From the NCBI GenBank assembly GCA_023055425.1, contig JALGPY010000003.1:50763891-50827890 (forward strand): DNA of 64,000 nt, written 5' to 3'. This document shows positions 1-10,974 of this stretch, piece after piece. The position numbers were made by a program, and so were the translations under genes. The notes under the pieces are model-generated. The model was given only the letters and a program-made list of their open reading frames with translations, did no database searches and had not been told where the DNA came from. Numbering within the stretch: the stretch's first letter is position 1; each line of letters starts with the position of its first letter. The stretch comes from Linanthus parryae (taxonomy: Eukaryota; Streptophyta; Magnoliopsida; Ericales; Polemoniaceae).

Positions 1-1432
1 AAAGGACTGAGCAGACGCGACAGACTGATGAGACGGTAGTGGATAGAGGTCCCCCGAGCTATTACTTCTGAGCAAAAGACTCCCCGTGTGAAGATCCTTC
101 ACAGAAAACCAATACAGGTCAAACTCAATAGAAACATGGTTATCAGTGGTAAATTGACGCACAGACACAAGGATTTTGATTATAGTGGGAGTGAAAAGGA
201 CATTCTTAAGATGCAAGGGACATGTATTGGTTTGGATAGTTTGGTTTCCGGGCCCACACACTAGAATACTGGAGCCATCACCAACTATCAGATGAGAAAC
301 ATGTGATTTAACTGAAATATATGACAAGTTACCTATCTGAGATGTGAGATGATCATATGCACCAGAGTCTATGTACCATGTCGAGTCTAGAGCAGTCAAT
401 GACAAGCTGGAGAAGTCAGTGTTGAGATCAGTATGCTGAGGATACGACCCGGGTGTAGCAGCAAAGACCTGTGTTCAATGTCTTGGTCTAGCACCCAAGA
501 CACCCGCAGTAGGAGGGCGAGGCGGAGGGAGCGCCCACCGCGAGGCAGTGGGGTACGGGCAGGGTGGTGGAGAGGGGCACCACACCTAGCTGTCGTGAGG
601 GGAGGGCTGCTGGGGGTGCGAGAGCCTGCTGAGAGCGACCACGGTTACTGTTCCTGTACCCATTCTTGGACCCGTTCTGACGATGATTCTGACCGTTCTA
701 ACCACGAGTATTTTTCTGACCATTGTTACCATTCTGACCACACTCTGTTGGCTGCACAGGCTGGAGAGTGTGGGTTGCCATGAAGGCCTGAGGTGTAGTA
801 GAGAGAGCCGCATCCTGACGTGCTAGATGACGTGCTTCTAGACGAAGCATAGACACAGCAGTAATGTAGGAGGGTCGAGGAGACGTCTGCTGGATGAGCA
901 TGGTGACGTTACGGAGAGCAGGAGTGAGACCTTTCGTGAGCTGAATGATCATATGTTCATCATTGACAGGAGACCTCACATTACCCTCCGATCAACAAGT
1001 GTCTTCAGGCGGCTGCAATATTCGTCAAGAGACGAGCAGGTATCCTGACGAAGGGAGACAAACTCAGTATCGAGTTCAGCAAGATGAGCTGACTTGTTGT
1101 CCCTGAACATGGATTCCAGTTTAACCCACGCCTCACGAGCTGACTGGTCTGGTGTGAGAATGGCAAGAACAAGATCATCCGAGATGGTCTGGTAGATCCA
1201 AGAGAGGATTACCTCATCAATTGACTTCCAGAGAGACTCCTTTTTCTGATCGGCAGTAGCATCCTGAACAAGATGATCAATGACACCATACGAATTAGTC
1301 TGGAGGCAAAAAAATGTGACTAGTGATCATACTACACCTTATCGTTGTCGAGAATATATCTGACTTTCTTCTCGATATTGGTGACGGGAAAAACCGGGTG
1401 AAACGGGTCCTTGGTGGCTGATGAAGAGGCCA
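1..1432 (-). pseudogene. Copia retrotransposon gag and protease, degenerate, cut by the window edge
   Basis: Read on the minus strand, the gag frame starts with ATG at 1432 and encodes a Copia-type gag (UBN2-like) whose segments include SIDEVILSWIYQTISDD and REAWVKLESMF. It continues to a retroviral-type aspartic protease start, WYIDSGAYDHLT, near 400-350, followed by a GAG-pre-integrase-like stretch with DLHTG near 70. An early in-frame stop about 35 codons in and later frame shifts mean it cannot make a full polyprotein. The gene order gag then protease is the normal Copia order. The rest of pol would lie left of the window. The lineage within Copia cannot be fixed without the reverse transcriptase. 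Confidence 0.85.
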
Positions 1433-2025
1433 TTACAAAGGGGACAAGTGACTAAAGTAGAAAAGTGAAGAAATTGACCCACTAATAACAAACTGGCCCA
1501 CTAGTGACAGTGAGTTTACCCCCAACATTTTCACGGATCAAAATTGGAGCCCACAAAACCAACTGGCGACCGGAAGCAAAGAAGAAACTGCGATAGAGAA
1601 ATTAGCGACCTGAAGCAGAGACGAGACGGCGGGAGAGGGTTCAACGATTGAACCAGGTGGCAGAGGGTTCAACGATTGAACCAATTGAGCAGCAGTGAAT
1701 AGAGAGCGACGATGGTGACCGGAGAAGACTGGAGCAATCTGGTGCGACGAAGAAGACGGGAGAAAGGCGCGATCTTGACGGCACGAGATAGGCCACCAGA
1801 CCGGGAAAGGACTCCGGTGAATCTGGCGGCGATGAAGTCGTCGATTGGGGCACAGGGAGCAAACAATCGTTCTGCTTTGTGAACGATTGGATAGCAGAAG
1901 CAGAGGTGGACAACGACGATGACCCCGACAAACATGGACGACGACGATGATGAGAGATAGGCGACGTCGCAGTAAGGGGTGCGATCGGAAAAGAAATCAG
2001 AGGTAAGGGAAGGGCTCTGATTCTA
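1433..2025 (-). other. Copia 5' leader with primer-binding site
   Basis: On the minus strand, the stretch between the LTR end and the gag ATG is a leader of about 580 nt without a convincing ORF. At 2025-2012 it reads TAGAATCAGAGCCC, close to the plant initiator tRNA-Met primer-binding site TGGTATCAGAGC. The bases before it end in TTCA, as expected for an LTR end. Two copies of the 17-nt imperfect palindrome GGTTCAACGATTGAACC lie at 1638-1654 and 1666-1682. Confidence 0.6.
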
Positions 2026-2130
2026 TGAACGAAGGTATAATTGTACTCTCCCGGACCTCTCTATTGATTAGTGATATATACGCAATTAATCCCTAAGCCA
2101 ATTACAGATAAACCCCTATAATTAATCTAT
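2026..2130 (-). repeat. Partial Copia 5' LTR, minus strand
   Basis: This is the LTR end next to the primer-binding site. On the minus strand a TATA-like GCGTATATATCAC (2083-2071) precedes the presumed transcription start and the LTR finishes ...CTTCGTTCA. The outer LTR boundary is not visible and may have been lost. Confidence 0.4.
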
Positions 2131-2149
2131 ACTTTAATTAGCTACGCTT

Positions 2150-2335
2150 TTATCCAACTGGTATGCATTTTCTGGACTCACTTGGGCAAAAATGTGGTAT
2201 TTTGGATTCTTTGGAAACTGAATATGGTGAACGATGAAATTGTGGATAAATTCTACCGTGTGGAGGTTGTAAATATCACTACCTCCTTTTTTCTTACTGC
2301 CATTTATGCGTCTCCAAATCCAAATTAACATCCTC
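2150..2335 (+). pseudogene. LINE (L1-type) endonuclease fragment
   Basis: The plus strand encodes about 55 residues resembling the endonuclease/exonuclease/phosphatase domain of plant L1 LINEs. The tail VEVVNITTSFFLTAIYASPN fits the conserved TAIYASPN-type block. No start, no reverse transcriptase and no poly-A tail are attached. It is a scrap between the Copia LTR and the Sirevirus LTR. Confidence 0.5.
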
Positions 2336-2404
2336 TTTTATGACAACATTTATGTGTGTTAATCCAAACCCTTTGAACTACTAAGGTGTATAAATTCAGC
2401 GGGA

Positions 2405-3803
2405 GTTTTATTATGAAGATGATGAAAGACAGAAGCTTGTTAGAAGGACTTTTTCAAAGCTCCAAAGCTTTGAAGCTTTCAGTTATTACATTCTTGCTGA
2501 CAGTGTTTGTTTTGCAGGACTTATACTGGATTCTTTGAAAGCTTAAGTCTGTGTTAATATTGTCTAAACAATATTATTGAACTTTTATATTGTGCTAATT
2601 ATGCTAGATACGGTTGCAGGGTGATATAGCTTAATATATAACTTAGTTGTTGGCCAATGCTTTGAAAGGCATCCAAAGATCCAAAGCTTTGGAGATTGCC
2701 TTTGGACTTATGTATGTGATATTTTGACTAACCGTTTCTTATTGCGGAGTGTTATATCAAGCTGTGTGCTTAATCATTGATCTATTCTAAGTTATTTTCT
2801 TAATATTGATTATTATTTTGGTATAGTTATTTATTGATTATACTCAGAATATAGCTATGCATATTGGTTTAAATGGCCTGCCAAACAGGACACTGTATGT
2901 ATGCTATTTTTCTCTGGATTGTATTTGATCTTGTGATCAAGTTTTGCAAGGGATGTTCGTTGGTCAAACCTGCATAACAAAATCAAATCAGCTATCCAAA
3001 CATAGATGTTGAAAGAAACTGTTACGGGTTGAGGATTTGTAGGAAGTCTGTTCCTAAAATCTCTCAAGTTGTTGCTGAAGTTTGTTATTTACTTGATTTG
3101 AATTTCAAAGAAGAAGAGTGACTGATCCACAGAGAAACAGAAGAGAAAACATCAGTGGGAGATCATCAATCAACTCTTCACTCATTCAATGTCATTGCAG
3201 AAGATCAATCAATCAAAATCTGAAGAACACTTCCAAGCTTAATTGCTTATCTATTTTCTGTTTCTTCTTTCTTGTGTTTTCATTGTATAATTCATTAGAT
3301 TTTCATAACCTCGTCAACTTTTGCAAGTTAGTTGTTCAAGTGAACAACAAGAGGTTCTTGTTGTTTCATTAGATTGTAGCTGGAACTAGATAGGTTGGAA
3401 CCACAAGCAGTATAAGTGTAAGGGTTCACTTAGGCTTGAGATCTAGGGCCAAGTCTGTGATTCATAAGAAGTTGTTGAATTCCTGGAGGGATAGTATCCC
3501 TCGGGCGGAGAGTAGGCCCATTGGTGGCTGAACTTCGTAAAAAATCATTGTGTTAATCTCTTTACAAGTTCTGCATTTCATTCTGCATAACACAGGAAAG
3601 CTCCAAAGCTAAGGGGAAATTTATGCTTCAATGCTTTGAAGCTCCAGACAGTTTCCAACCTTTTTTAAACTACTTCAAACCATTTCAAAGCCTTGAGATT
3701 CAGTCTTATCTTTGCTTTAATGTTTAAAAGTTTGCATACTCTATTCAACCCCCTATTCTGGAGTATATAGGTCCTGTTTTTAGACCTGCATTACACACTT
3801 TCA
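2405..3803 (+). repeat. Sirevirus-1 5' LTR (left boundary uncertain)
   Basis: It ends ...ACTTTCA two bases before the primer-binding site. It aligns patchily with the other Sirevirus LTR (34595-35481): both carry an ACTAGATAGGTT block followed by GCTTGAGATCTAGGGC, and both end in a CATACTCTATTCAACCCC block. It is rich in CAAAGCTTTG/CAAAGCCTTG motifs. The left edge is set by the GATGATGAAAGAC block shared with 10150-10175; the true start could lie some tens of bases either side. Confidence 0.55.
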
Positions 3804-3805
3804 AT

Positions 3806-3817
3806 TGGTATCAGAGC
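3806..3817 (+). other. Primer-binding site of Sirevirus-1 (tRNA-Met)
   Basis: TGGTATCAGAGC is the exact plant Copia consensus complementary to the 3' end of initiator tRNA-Met. It lies two bases after the LTR end. Confidence 0.85.
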
Positions 3818-3852
3818 TTGGGTCACTGTAAATATTTAACCATCTTGTGACA

Positions 3853-5640
3853 ATGAGTAATGCAATTGATGGAGGATTCTCACAGGGAAGAGCATCCAAT
3901 AGACCTACGTTGTTATGTGGTGACAATTTTTTGCATTGGAAAGCATAGATGAAGACGTTCATCATAGATCAAGACATGGAGTTTCGGTCAATCATTCTCA
4001 ATGGTCCCTATGTGTACTATACCACTTCACCTGGGATCAAAACTGTCAAAACTGAAGAAAGTCTTTCAGTTGCTGAATTCGAAAAGGTATCAAAGAATTA
4101 TAAAGCTAAGAACTTGTTATGTTGTGCTCTAAGTGCAGATGAGTTCAACAGAATATCCAACTGCAAAAGTGCCAAGGAGATTCGGAACAAGCTGGTTGTG
4201 CCTTATGAAGGAACTAGGCAAGTCAAGCAGACCAAAATCAATATCCTTCTGAGGTAGTATGAGTTGTTCAAGATGAACTCTGATGAATCCATCAAGGCCA
4301 TGTTCAAAAGGTTCACAGATATTGTGACTAACTTAAGAGTCCTTGGGGAAACTATTTTCAAATGAAGAAAAGTTCAGAAAGATTCTAAGAAGTCTGCCAA
4401 AAGCCAAGTGGGAGCCAAAGACCGCTCCAATTGAGGAATCTCAATATTTGAGTCTTTTGGAGCTAGATGATCTGCAAGGAAAGCGCCTCACTAAGGAAAT
4501 TTCTATGAAGGAAGTGGATGGTGACACGAGTGACAACATCAAGAACCTGTCACTCAAGGCAAAAGACAGTGAGAAATCTAAAGGTCTTGAACATGATGAT
4601 GATGATGATGATGATGATGATAAGGAAGCCTTAGCCTTGATCTCGAAAGCCTGGACCAAATTATGAAAATGAAGAAAAACTTTAAAAACAAGGATTACAA
4701 AAAGGACAAGTCCAGATCCTCAAGCAGCAGCAGCAAGGCTCACAGAGGTAAGTCTGCTTCACATTCACATAAATTAAAAGTAATGAATTGCTTTGAATGT
4801 GGAGATGCAGATAACTTAGTTAGAGATTACCCTGAAAAGAAGAAGACCGTGCATTTTTCCAAGAAGGAGAATGGCAACATAAGGAAGAAAACTATGGTTG
4901 CATCATGGAGTGATTCTGATTCATCAACTGATTCAGACTCAGATGAAGAACACGCAAATTCGTGCCTCATGGCTGAGCATGAAGAAGAAAACAGCTCAGA
5001 CAAGCATATTGAGGAGATGGTAAAAAGTTTTCTTGCTAGTCCTTCTGATGTTCTACTTGAAATCCTCAAAAGTTTGTTTTTAAATGAGGAAAAGAAATGA
5101 GATTGAATCTTTGAAGGTGAAATTCACGAGCAGCCAAAGGAAATGTAGATTTGGTTTTTCTCAATAAAACTCTTAAAACATCTCAGTCAAAGATTGATAG
5201 TGACCTCAAAGCCTTGGACATCAGGTTCAAAGCTTTGAAGGCACAAGTCAAAGAAGTTGCGGATCAAAAATCTCTTTTAACTGATAAGTATGTGGATCTA
5301 AAACATCATTCAGATGATTTAAAAAACAAAAAACTTCATTGAATGTGAAACTTCAAGAATCAAGGGAAGTTTTATGAAGTTTTGCAGGTTCAGAACATAA
5401 CTTCAATCTCATGCTTGGATGAAGTCTCCATTCTGTACACAAAAGTGGAATTGGATACAATCCAAATTTTCCGAAGAAGAACCAAACCACTTTTGTGAAA
5501 GCAAAAAACAGACATTCTCCAAAATGTCATTATAGTGGAAAACTTGGTCATGTGAAGGTAACTTGCCCTTTTAGAAGGACAGAACCTCACATAATGAGTA
5601 ACACTTAGCATTATCACCTTAAGGGACAAGTGAGGCAGAT
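3853..5640 (+). pseudogene. Sirevirus-1 gag
   Basis: The frame starts with ATG at 3853 (MSNAIDGGFSQGR) and shows the Copia gag block ending in EIRNKLVVPYEGTRQVKQTKI. It is interrupted by stops at about 3946 and 4255 and by frame shifts. An acidic Asp run lies at 4590-4620. Two zinc-knuckle regions remain: the first (near 4790, CFECGDADNL) has lost its His and last Cys, the second (near 5525, CHYSGKLGHVKVTC) has one Cys replaced by Ser. Gag would form the cytoplasmic virus-like particle. This copy is non-functional. Confidence 0.75.
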
Positions 5641-5734
5641 TTGGGTTACCACCTAACATGGTTGGTTCTGAATATGAATCCAAATTATAAACTTGGTCTA
5701 ATAGTCTGTTGAGGCATTGATTGAATTTTGCAGG

Positions 5735-5870
5735 CTGTCACCAAAGCTGAGGATCATAAGTGGATTTTGGACAGTGGTTGCTCCAGACATATGAGTGGAA
5801 AGAAATCTTTATTCTCAGAACTTAAAGAGCAATCTGGAAGAGCTATACACTTGGTGACAAAGTAAAATGC
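5735..5870 (+). pseudogene. Sirevirus-1 protease remnant
   Basis: The frame near 5760 reads KWILDSGCSRHMSGKKSLF, the aspartic protease active-site region (DSG) of Copia elements. Sequence homology stops at about 5860 and the GAG-pre-integrase and integrase domains are absent. Confidence 0.7.
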
Positions 5871-6129
5871 AATATCAATGCTTTGAACATCCTCTTGACT
5901 CAAAATCAGCAAAACTAATATGCAGGAACAACCAGAAGAATCTCAAAGCTTTGAACATCCTCTTGACTCAAAATCTCAAAGCCTTGAGATTGGACTTCAC
6001 AGAACACAACGTGCTCCTGCTACTGCATCAAGTTCTCAAACGAATGAAAAGAATGCTGGAGAATCAGAAGCATGGACACGAAGGAAGAAGTTCAAATATT
6101 TGTCAGCTCATCCAACAGACAATATCATC

Positions 6130-7682
6130 TCAGATCCAACCACTGGTGCTTTTGTATCATTGATTGAACCTAAGAATGAAAAGGAGTCATTACAAGATGC
6201 AGATTGGATCATTGCAATGCAGAATGTGCTGAGTGAATTTAAAAGGAACAAGGTATGGAACACGGTTCCGTGGCCAAAGACTCAATCAGTTATTGGAACC
6301 AGATTGGTGTTCAGAAACAAACTAGATGAAAATGGTTAGGAACAGAGACAGACTTGTGGCACAGGGGTATAATCAAGAAAAGGGTATTGATTCTGAGGAG
6401 ACGTTTCTCCTGTTGTCAGGTTAGAAGCTATCACAATACTTCTTGCATTTTCGTCTCATAAATATATAAAGTTTTATCAAATGGATGTTAAATGTGCTTT
6501 CGTCAATGGCTATCTACAAGAAGAAGTATATGTTGCTCCACCTCCTAGTTTTGAAGATGATAATTTTCCTGATCATGTTTACAAATTAGACAAAGATCTC
6601 TATGGCCTCAAACAAGCTCCGGGGGCTTGGTATGACACACTTTCAAAGTTTTTACTTCAAAATAATTTTAAGAGAGGCCTAGTAGACATAACTATTTTCA
6701 TTAAGACTCATGAAAAAGACATCTTAGTAGTGCAAATTTATGTTGATGATATATTGTTTGGTGCTACTAATGATGCTCTATCAAAAGAGTTTTCAAGTCT
6801 AATGTGCAGGGAATTTGAAATGAGCTTGATGGGAGAGTTAAATTTATTTCTTGGACTTCATGTACATCAAATGAAGAAAGAAATTTTTGTGCATCAAGGC
6901 AAATATACCAATGACTTGCTCAATAAGTACAATATGTCTCAGTCCAAGGTAGCTAAAACTCCCATGAGTTCTTCATTATTGTTAGATAAAGATACAAATG
7001 GTAAGAGTGTGAATCAAAAAGAATACATATGATGATTGTTTCATTGTTGTATTTAACTGCTAGTAGACCAGATATTATGTTAGTGTCTGTATGTGTGCAA
7101 GGTTTCAAGCAGATTATAAGGAAAGTCACTTAGTTGTTGTCAAGAGGATCTTTAGATATCTGAATGGTACCAAAGACTTGGGGCTTTGGTATCTAAGAAG
7201 GTCTAATTTCTTTTTGAGTGGTTATTCAGATGCAGACTTTTCAAGATACAAAGTTGGTAGGAAGAGCACTTCAGGATGTTGCAAATTCCTTGGCTCATCA
7301 CTTATCAGCCGACATTCAAAGAAGTAGAATTCAGTAGCCCTAGCAGTTGCAGAAGCTGAATACATTGAAGATGGAGCTTGTTGCTCACAAGTGATGTGGA
7401 TTGCTCAACAACTAAGAGACATTGGCTATGATTTCAAAAAAGTACCAATTTATTATGACAATACAAGTGTCATTTCAATTACAGAGAACCCTGTGCAACA
7501 CTCTAGAACTAAGCACATTGATGTAAGACACCATTTCATAAGGGATCATGCTGAGAAAGGTGATGTGTCTTTATCTTTTATATCTACAGCTATGCAAGTT
7601 GCTGATATTTTCACTAACCATTGCTAGATGAGGTTTGCATCTCCAAGGCTTGAATTGGGCATGCTGAACAAGGATGTTTTGG
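6130..7682 (+). pseudogene. Sirevirus-1 reverse transcriptase and RNase H
   Basis: This is the Copia RVT_2 reverse transcriptase followed by RNase H. Landmarks are QSVIGTRLVFRNKLDENG near 6290, MDVKCAFVNGYLQEEVYV at 6481, LYGLKQAPGAWYD near 6600, and the catalytic YVDD box near 6740. The RNase H part includes LNGTKDLGLWY and the histidine block TKHIDVRHHFIRDH near 7510. Stops or shifts occur at about 6337, 7030, 7325 and 7625. The longest open piece is 183 codons (6481-7032). The domain order RT then RH is right for Copia; with stops and no integrase the copy is dead. Confidence 0.9.
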
Positions 7683-7693
7683 TTTAGGGGGAG
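7683..7693 (+). other. Polypurine tract after RNase H
   Basis: TTTAGGGGGAG follows the end of RNase H. The same motif recurs after RNase H of Sirevirus-2 (40460-40470) and before the LTR at 10111. Repeated polypurine tracts upstream of the 3' LTR are typical of Sireviruses. Confidence 0.6.
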
Positions 7694-8094
7694 TAATAGA
7701 TCATATATGTGTGTTGTGTATGAAATCTCAAAGCCTTGGAACCATGCTTTCCTAGCCTTGAAAGCATGCTTCAAAACTTTGAAGCTTTCTGTCAGTTCTG
7801 CAGAATCACAAAGCTTTGGACCTCTACTTCAAATCTTTGGAGATTAATCTGTTTATTTTGTTCAATAACTGGATCAGTAAATATTTTGGATTATTTTAAT
7901 AGATAATTGTATAATATTTAGATTGTTCAGAGATTTATTCAAAATGTCTTAAAATATCTCATAATATCCTCTAGATATGATTTTGCATGTACTTTCAAAA
8001 AGGGTCATTTTTAAACTTAATCAGTTCAGAAATTTCCTACTTTTAAGCCACTACTTCAGGGATTTTTCTCTTCATATCAATCTCTATCTCTTCG

Positions 8095-8127
<33 letters not shown>

Positions 8128-8156
8128 CCTCTATCTCTTGTAAGACCCTAAACCCA

Positions 8157-8236
8157 ATGGAGCGCAAATCTCAGAGACTTCAGCAGAAAGATCATGGATC
8201 AACAATGGGGAAGAAGAGAAGGGCTAACAAGTGTTG
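8157..8236 (+). pseudogene. Sirevirus-1 env-like ORF, first codons only
   Basis: ATG at 8157 opens a basic N-terminus, MERKSQRLQQKDHGSTMGKK, lying about 470 bp after the post-RNase H polypurine tract and behind a CT repeat (8096-8121). The equivalent ORF in Sirevirus-2 at 40904 also starts with a basic Arg/Lys-rich stretch and sits in the same place. After about 25 codons the sequence switches to an unrelated AT-rich element, so the ORF is truncated. Its function in Sireviruses is not known. Confidence 0.5.
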
Positions 8237-8800
8237 TATAAAATTTTCAAAAATATTATTTTACGTTTAAATTTAAATTCTTGATTTTTCTAAAGAGTTG
8301 TCTTTGTTTCAAAGAATTGTAGCTTTTAACAAAAGTTGTCTTTTGTTAGTGTCTTTCCCAAGAGGTGCTTCAAGCACCGTTTGGTTCCTATAAATAGAAG
8401 TGTGTCTTTGGTCTCATAAGAGTTTTCAGTTTTATGTGTCTCTTCTCAAGTCTCTTATTTATTGTCCGGGTTGGGTTCTAATTTTGGAGAAGACAATAAG
8501 TGCAATCTTTCTTATTCTCCACCGTGGTAGGCATTGTATCGGTGGGTAGCATTTCCGTGAATCCCATTTTGCACCGTATAGTGGTGAAAATAACTATCTT
8601 AAAGATAGGTCCTGGACCGCCTTAGCCTACACCATTAATCTCCTCATCTCCTACAATTCGATAACTTTTCATATCGCTTTTTCTCCTTTATTCTCTATTT
8701 ATTTTCTGAATTTATCATTTCAAGTTGTGATACTAACCATATTATGAAACTGTTTGCTCTTAGTGGGTTTTCCACAACAATTTTAGGATAGTAATTGTTT
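8233..8800 (+). repeat. LTR-like fragment with TATA box
   Basis: The stretch starts TGTTGTATAAAATTTTC and contains CCTATAAATAGAAG at about 8387-8400, a good plant TATA box, followed by pyrimidine-rich DNA that fits the R region of an LTR. No coding domain, primer-binding site or partner LTR was found. It may be a solo or broken LTR inserted into the env-like ORF. The right boundary is not defined. Confidence 0.35.
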
Positions 8801-9312
8801 CTCTTTATAGGGAATTCGAGTTTCTCAATTTCAGAATGTGAAGTTTTTAATGAAGACAAGAGATTGTTTCTTCGATCATAATTTCTGAGTACCCATGGAA
8901 ACTAGTCTTCTCATCTGTCGAAGAATGTGGAGACTGTTCATTAGGCAAACCACTTCAAGGATGTACATATTCATACTTACCAAGAGAATAGTAACAATCA
9001 GAATGGGGAGTATTCTTAGACCATGGTGATGCTAACCATGCTCTATACTTCTGGGTATAGTCTGATATGTGATGGCTACCAAAGACATAATTGATTAGTC
9101 ATTGATGATGCATTGGGAGCGCAGTCCGCAAGATTACTCATCGGGTAGTAACTATCACTTTTCCGAAGAATTGAACAAATGAATGAGGGAACAATTCTGA
9201 TATGTTCTGCAAAAACCAGATAAGTTGGTTACCTTTATTTTTATTTCCTTTTCTTTTTCAACTTAATTATGTTTATTGAGGTTTGGTGAAGTTCGGTTTT
9301 TTGAGTATGTCT
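8801..9312. other. Unassigned AT-rich stretch
   Basis: No ORF, tRNA, repeat pair or known domain was recognised. It lies between the LTR-like piece and the poly-T end of a LINE fragment and is probably transposon debris. Confidence 0.3.
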
Positions 9313-9750
9313 ATTTTTTTTTTTTTTTTTTTTTTTTTTTTGCAGGAACATTAGGACTTCATATTAATAAGAGACCGGAAAATACATAGTAGAATACATA
9401 GTAAAGTCATGACGGGTACTGCTAACCATAAAACAACTAACCAAAACCGGACCTAGCCAACTACCAAATCCCACGCATACACAATCAAAACACAGGCACT
9501 ACCAGCTGAAAAGTTCAACAAAACCATTCAAGAGGATGCACAAAGACCAAACAAAACCAGACACAACCAGAGGATGTAACTTCCTAAGCATCAATGAAGG
9601 GGATAATTGCTAACATGAGTTCATCACCAGGAATGGGTGGAAACTCATCCCCAGCAGCACCAAGTGTGCATGTTGGTTCTATCCATGTCTGATATGTCTT
9701 AGAATCAATGACACGAGATTCAGAAAAACGAAAACGGTGGGAGTAGTTAT
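9313..9750 (-). mobile_element. LINE 3' end, 5'-truncated, minus strand
   Basis: A run of about 28 T at 9314-9341 is a poly-A tail read backwards. Minus-strand sequence before it ends ...TATGAAGTCCTAATGTTCCTGC, resembling the 3' untranslated end of plant L1 elements. No coding part is kept. The 5' limit is estimated from loss of similarity in style, not from a target duplication. Confidence 0.45.
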
Positions 9751-9858
9751 ATGGACTAAAAATTCTTTTTCTTGCATATTAACTTGGTGTAAGTGTCTTA
9801 ATTGTCATCTCCTACAATAATTGATGTTTTCGAATATGCTTCAACAAATGGTTTACTA

Positions 9859-10020
9859 TCTATACTAATATATAATATATAAAGGGAATAAGGGTTCCGG
9901 TGAAGCTTTTTTCACTGACCTTGAATGTGTTTCTCACTAAAAAGAACAGAAAATGTTATTGGGATAAAATTGGAAATCATACTAATATAAGGGAATAAGG
10001 ATTTTGGTAAAGCTTTATCA
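9859..10020 (+). mobile_element. Possible Helitron 5' end
   Basis: The sequence A|TCTATACTAATATATAA at 9858-9875 resembles plant Helitron 5' termini (TC start, inserted after A, followed by TATACTAATAT and AAAG). A second, shorter copy of the motif CTAATATAAGGGAATAAGG lies near 9980. The Helitron 3' end (hairpin plus CTRR) was not found. Confidence 0.25.
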
Positions 10021-10024
10021 CTGG

Positions 10025-10110
10025 ACCTTTGTAAGTTCAATGCAGGATCAAGGCTTGAAATTCAAGGCCTTGAAACTAACTGAGCTTTATATGCATGAAC
10101 TTAGGGGGAG
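10025..10110 (+). other. Sirevirus 3' end with polypurine tract
   Basis: This piece holds the perfect palindrome TTCAAGGCCTTGAA (10061-10074) seen in both Sirevirus elements, and a polypurine tract TTAGGGGGAG at 10101-10110 directly before LTR sequence. It looks like the far 3' end of a Sirevirus internal region. Whether it belongs to Sirevirus-1 or to another copy is unresolved. Confidence 0.45.
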
Positions 10111-10356
10111 TTTTTGTACTTGAATTAACTCCTAAACCCCTGTTCATGATTATAAATTATTTGATGATGAAAGACAAAGTGTTTTAACACAGTTTTCAAA
10201 AATCTAACATTATTTGTTTGATTCAGTATTACAGGGAATTCTGTTTTCTATTTTGTAGGAACCTGTTTCCTTACTTATGTTTTGCAGATATGGTAACTGC
10301 TTGATGATTGATTCTGAGATCAATATATTGTGTTTAAAAGCTTCTCTATATACTTC
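10111..10356 (+). repeat. Sirevirus-2 5' LTR, left part
   Basis: This AT-rich piece ends exactly at the Tat target duplication ACTTC. The rest of the LTR resumes at 34595 after the Tat element. The GATGATGAAAGACAAAG block near 10157 matches the start region of the Sirevirus-1 LTR. Confidence 0.6.
10352..10356 (+). repeat. Target-site duplication of the Tat element, left
   Basis: ACTTC directly before TGTAGATAG. The identical ACTTC follows the 3' LTR at 34590-34594. Confidence 0.95.
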
Positions 10357-10974
10357 TGTAGATAGTGCTTTCTGAGCTGACAGATCTTGGCCACGTGGCA
10401 ACCATCCAGCACACCATATTGTGCTCCACACACACTGGATCACCAGCCGAGCTGATCCATGTGGGGGCTGCGAGACAGAGCCCTCGCATACCACTGCACG
10501 GGACTTGTAGGGACTTTGTGGTTTGGAGGCTAGAGTAAGCCCTGTCGCGTGCCAGCCAAGCCCGCACGCGACCTTTAGTAACTGTTTTGAGAGATTTATG
10601 GCACGAGCTCCATAAACCCGGTCAAGCCCGGTCAACCTCGTAACGGTTCCGGTATTCGCGCACAACGTGCTGTAACGGTCCCTATATACTCGGACGAACG
10701 TGCCGTTATGGTTAAGCTAATTAAGCCGCCATCAATGGGCGCATTAACCACACTACAACGGTCACGTTCTCTGCTATATATAGGACGTTAACCTTTCCAT
10801 ACAAAGGGGAACACACTTGCCATACGCGGAAGCTCTGCCAAACCTCTGTCTCTCTCTCAGACATTGCTACTGACTTACTCTCTCCCTACACACAACCCCA
10901 CTCTTCCTGTGCGATCCTTGATCCTCTACATACGGTGTACACGGAGGTCTCCCCGCCGGAATCTCTTGTGCACA
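10357..10974 (+). repeat. Tat element 5' LTR
   Basis: It starts TGTAGATAGTGC and ends TTGTGCACA. A TATA box TATATATAG at 10775-10783 precedes a pyrimidine-rich stretch with CTCTCTCTC near 10850, the likely transcription start region. Confidence 0.95.
10775..10783 (+). promoter_or_regulatory. TATA box of the Tat LTR
   Basis: TATATATAG in context GCTATATATAGGAC, about 190 bp before the LTR end. The 3' LTR has the same box at about 34390-34398. Confidence 0.7.

Larger units (their letters stand above)
2405..8236 (+). mobile_element. Sirevirus-1: degenerate Copia/Sirevirus element
   Basis: The order is 5' LTR-like DNA, primer-binding site TGGTATCAGAGC at 3806-3817, gag, protease remnant, reverse transcriptase and RNase H, polypurine tract at 7683-7693, then the start of an env-like third ORF at 8157. 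Extra DNA and an ORF between RNase H and the 3' LTR are a Sirevirus hallmark. The integrase is missing: sequence jumps from protease (about 5860) to the start of reverse transcriptase (about 6130). Stops and frame shifts occur in every domain. No matching 3' LTR is seen, so the element is truncated near 8236 where unrelated sequence starts. Confidence 0.75.

Noticed and set aside
4590..4622. Acidic Asp repeat as a separate regulatory or protein feature
   Set aside because: It is a GAT microsatellite within the decayed Sirevirus gag.
10210..10665. 151-codon minus-strand ORF over the Tat LTR (also 33696-34280)
   Set aside because: It spans the junction of Sirevirus and Tat LTR sequence, starts in LTR DNA and has no protein similarity that I recognise; it is a chance frame.
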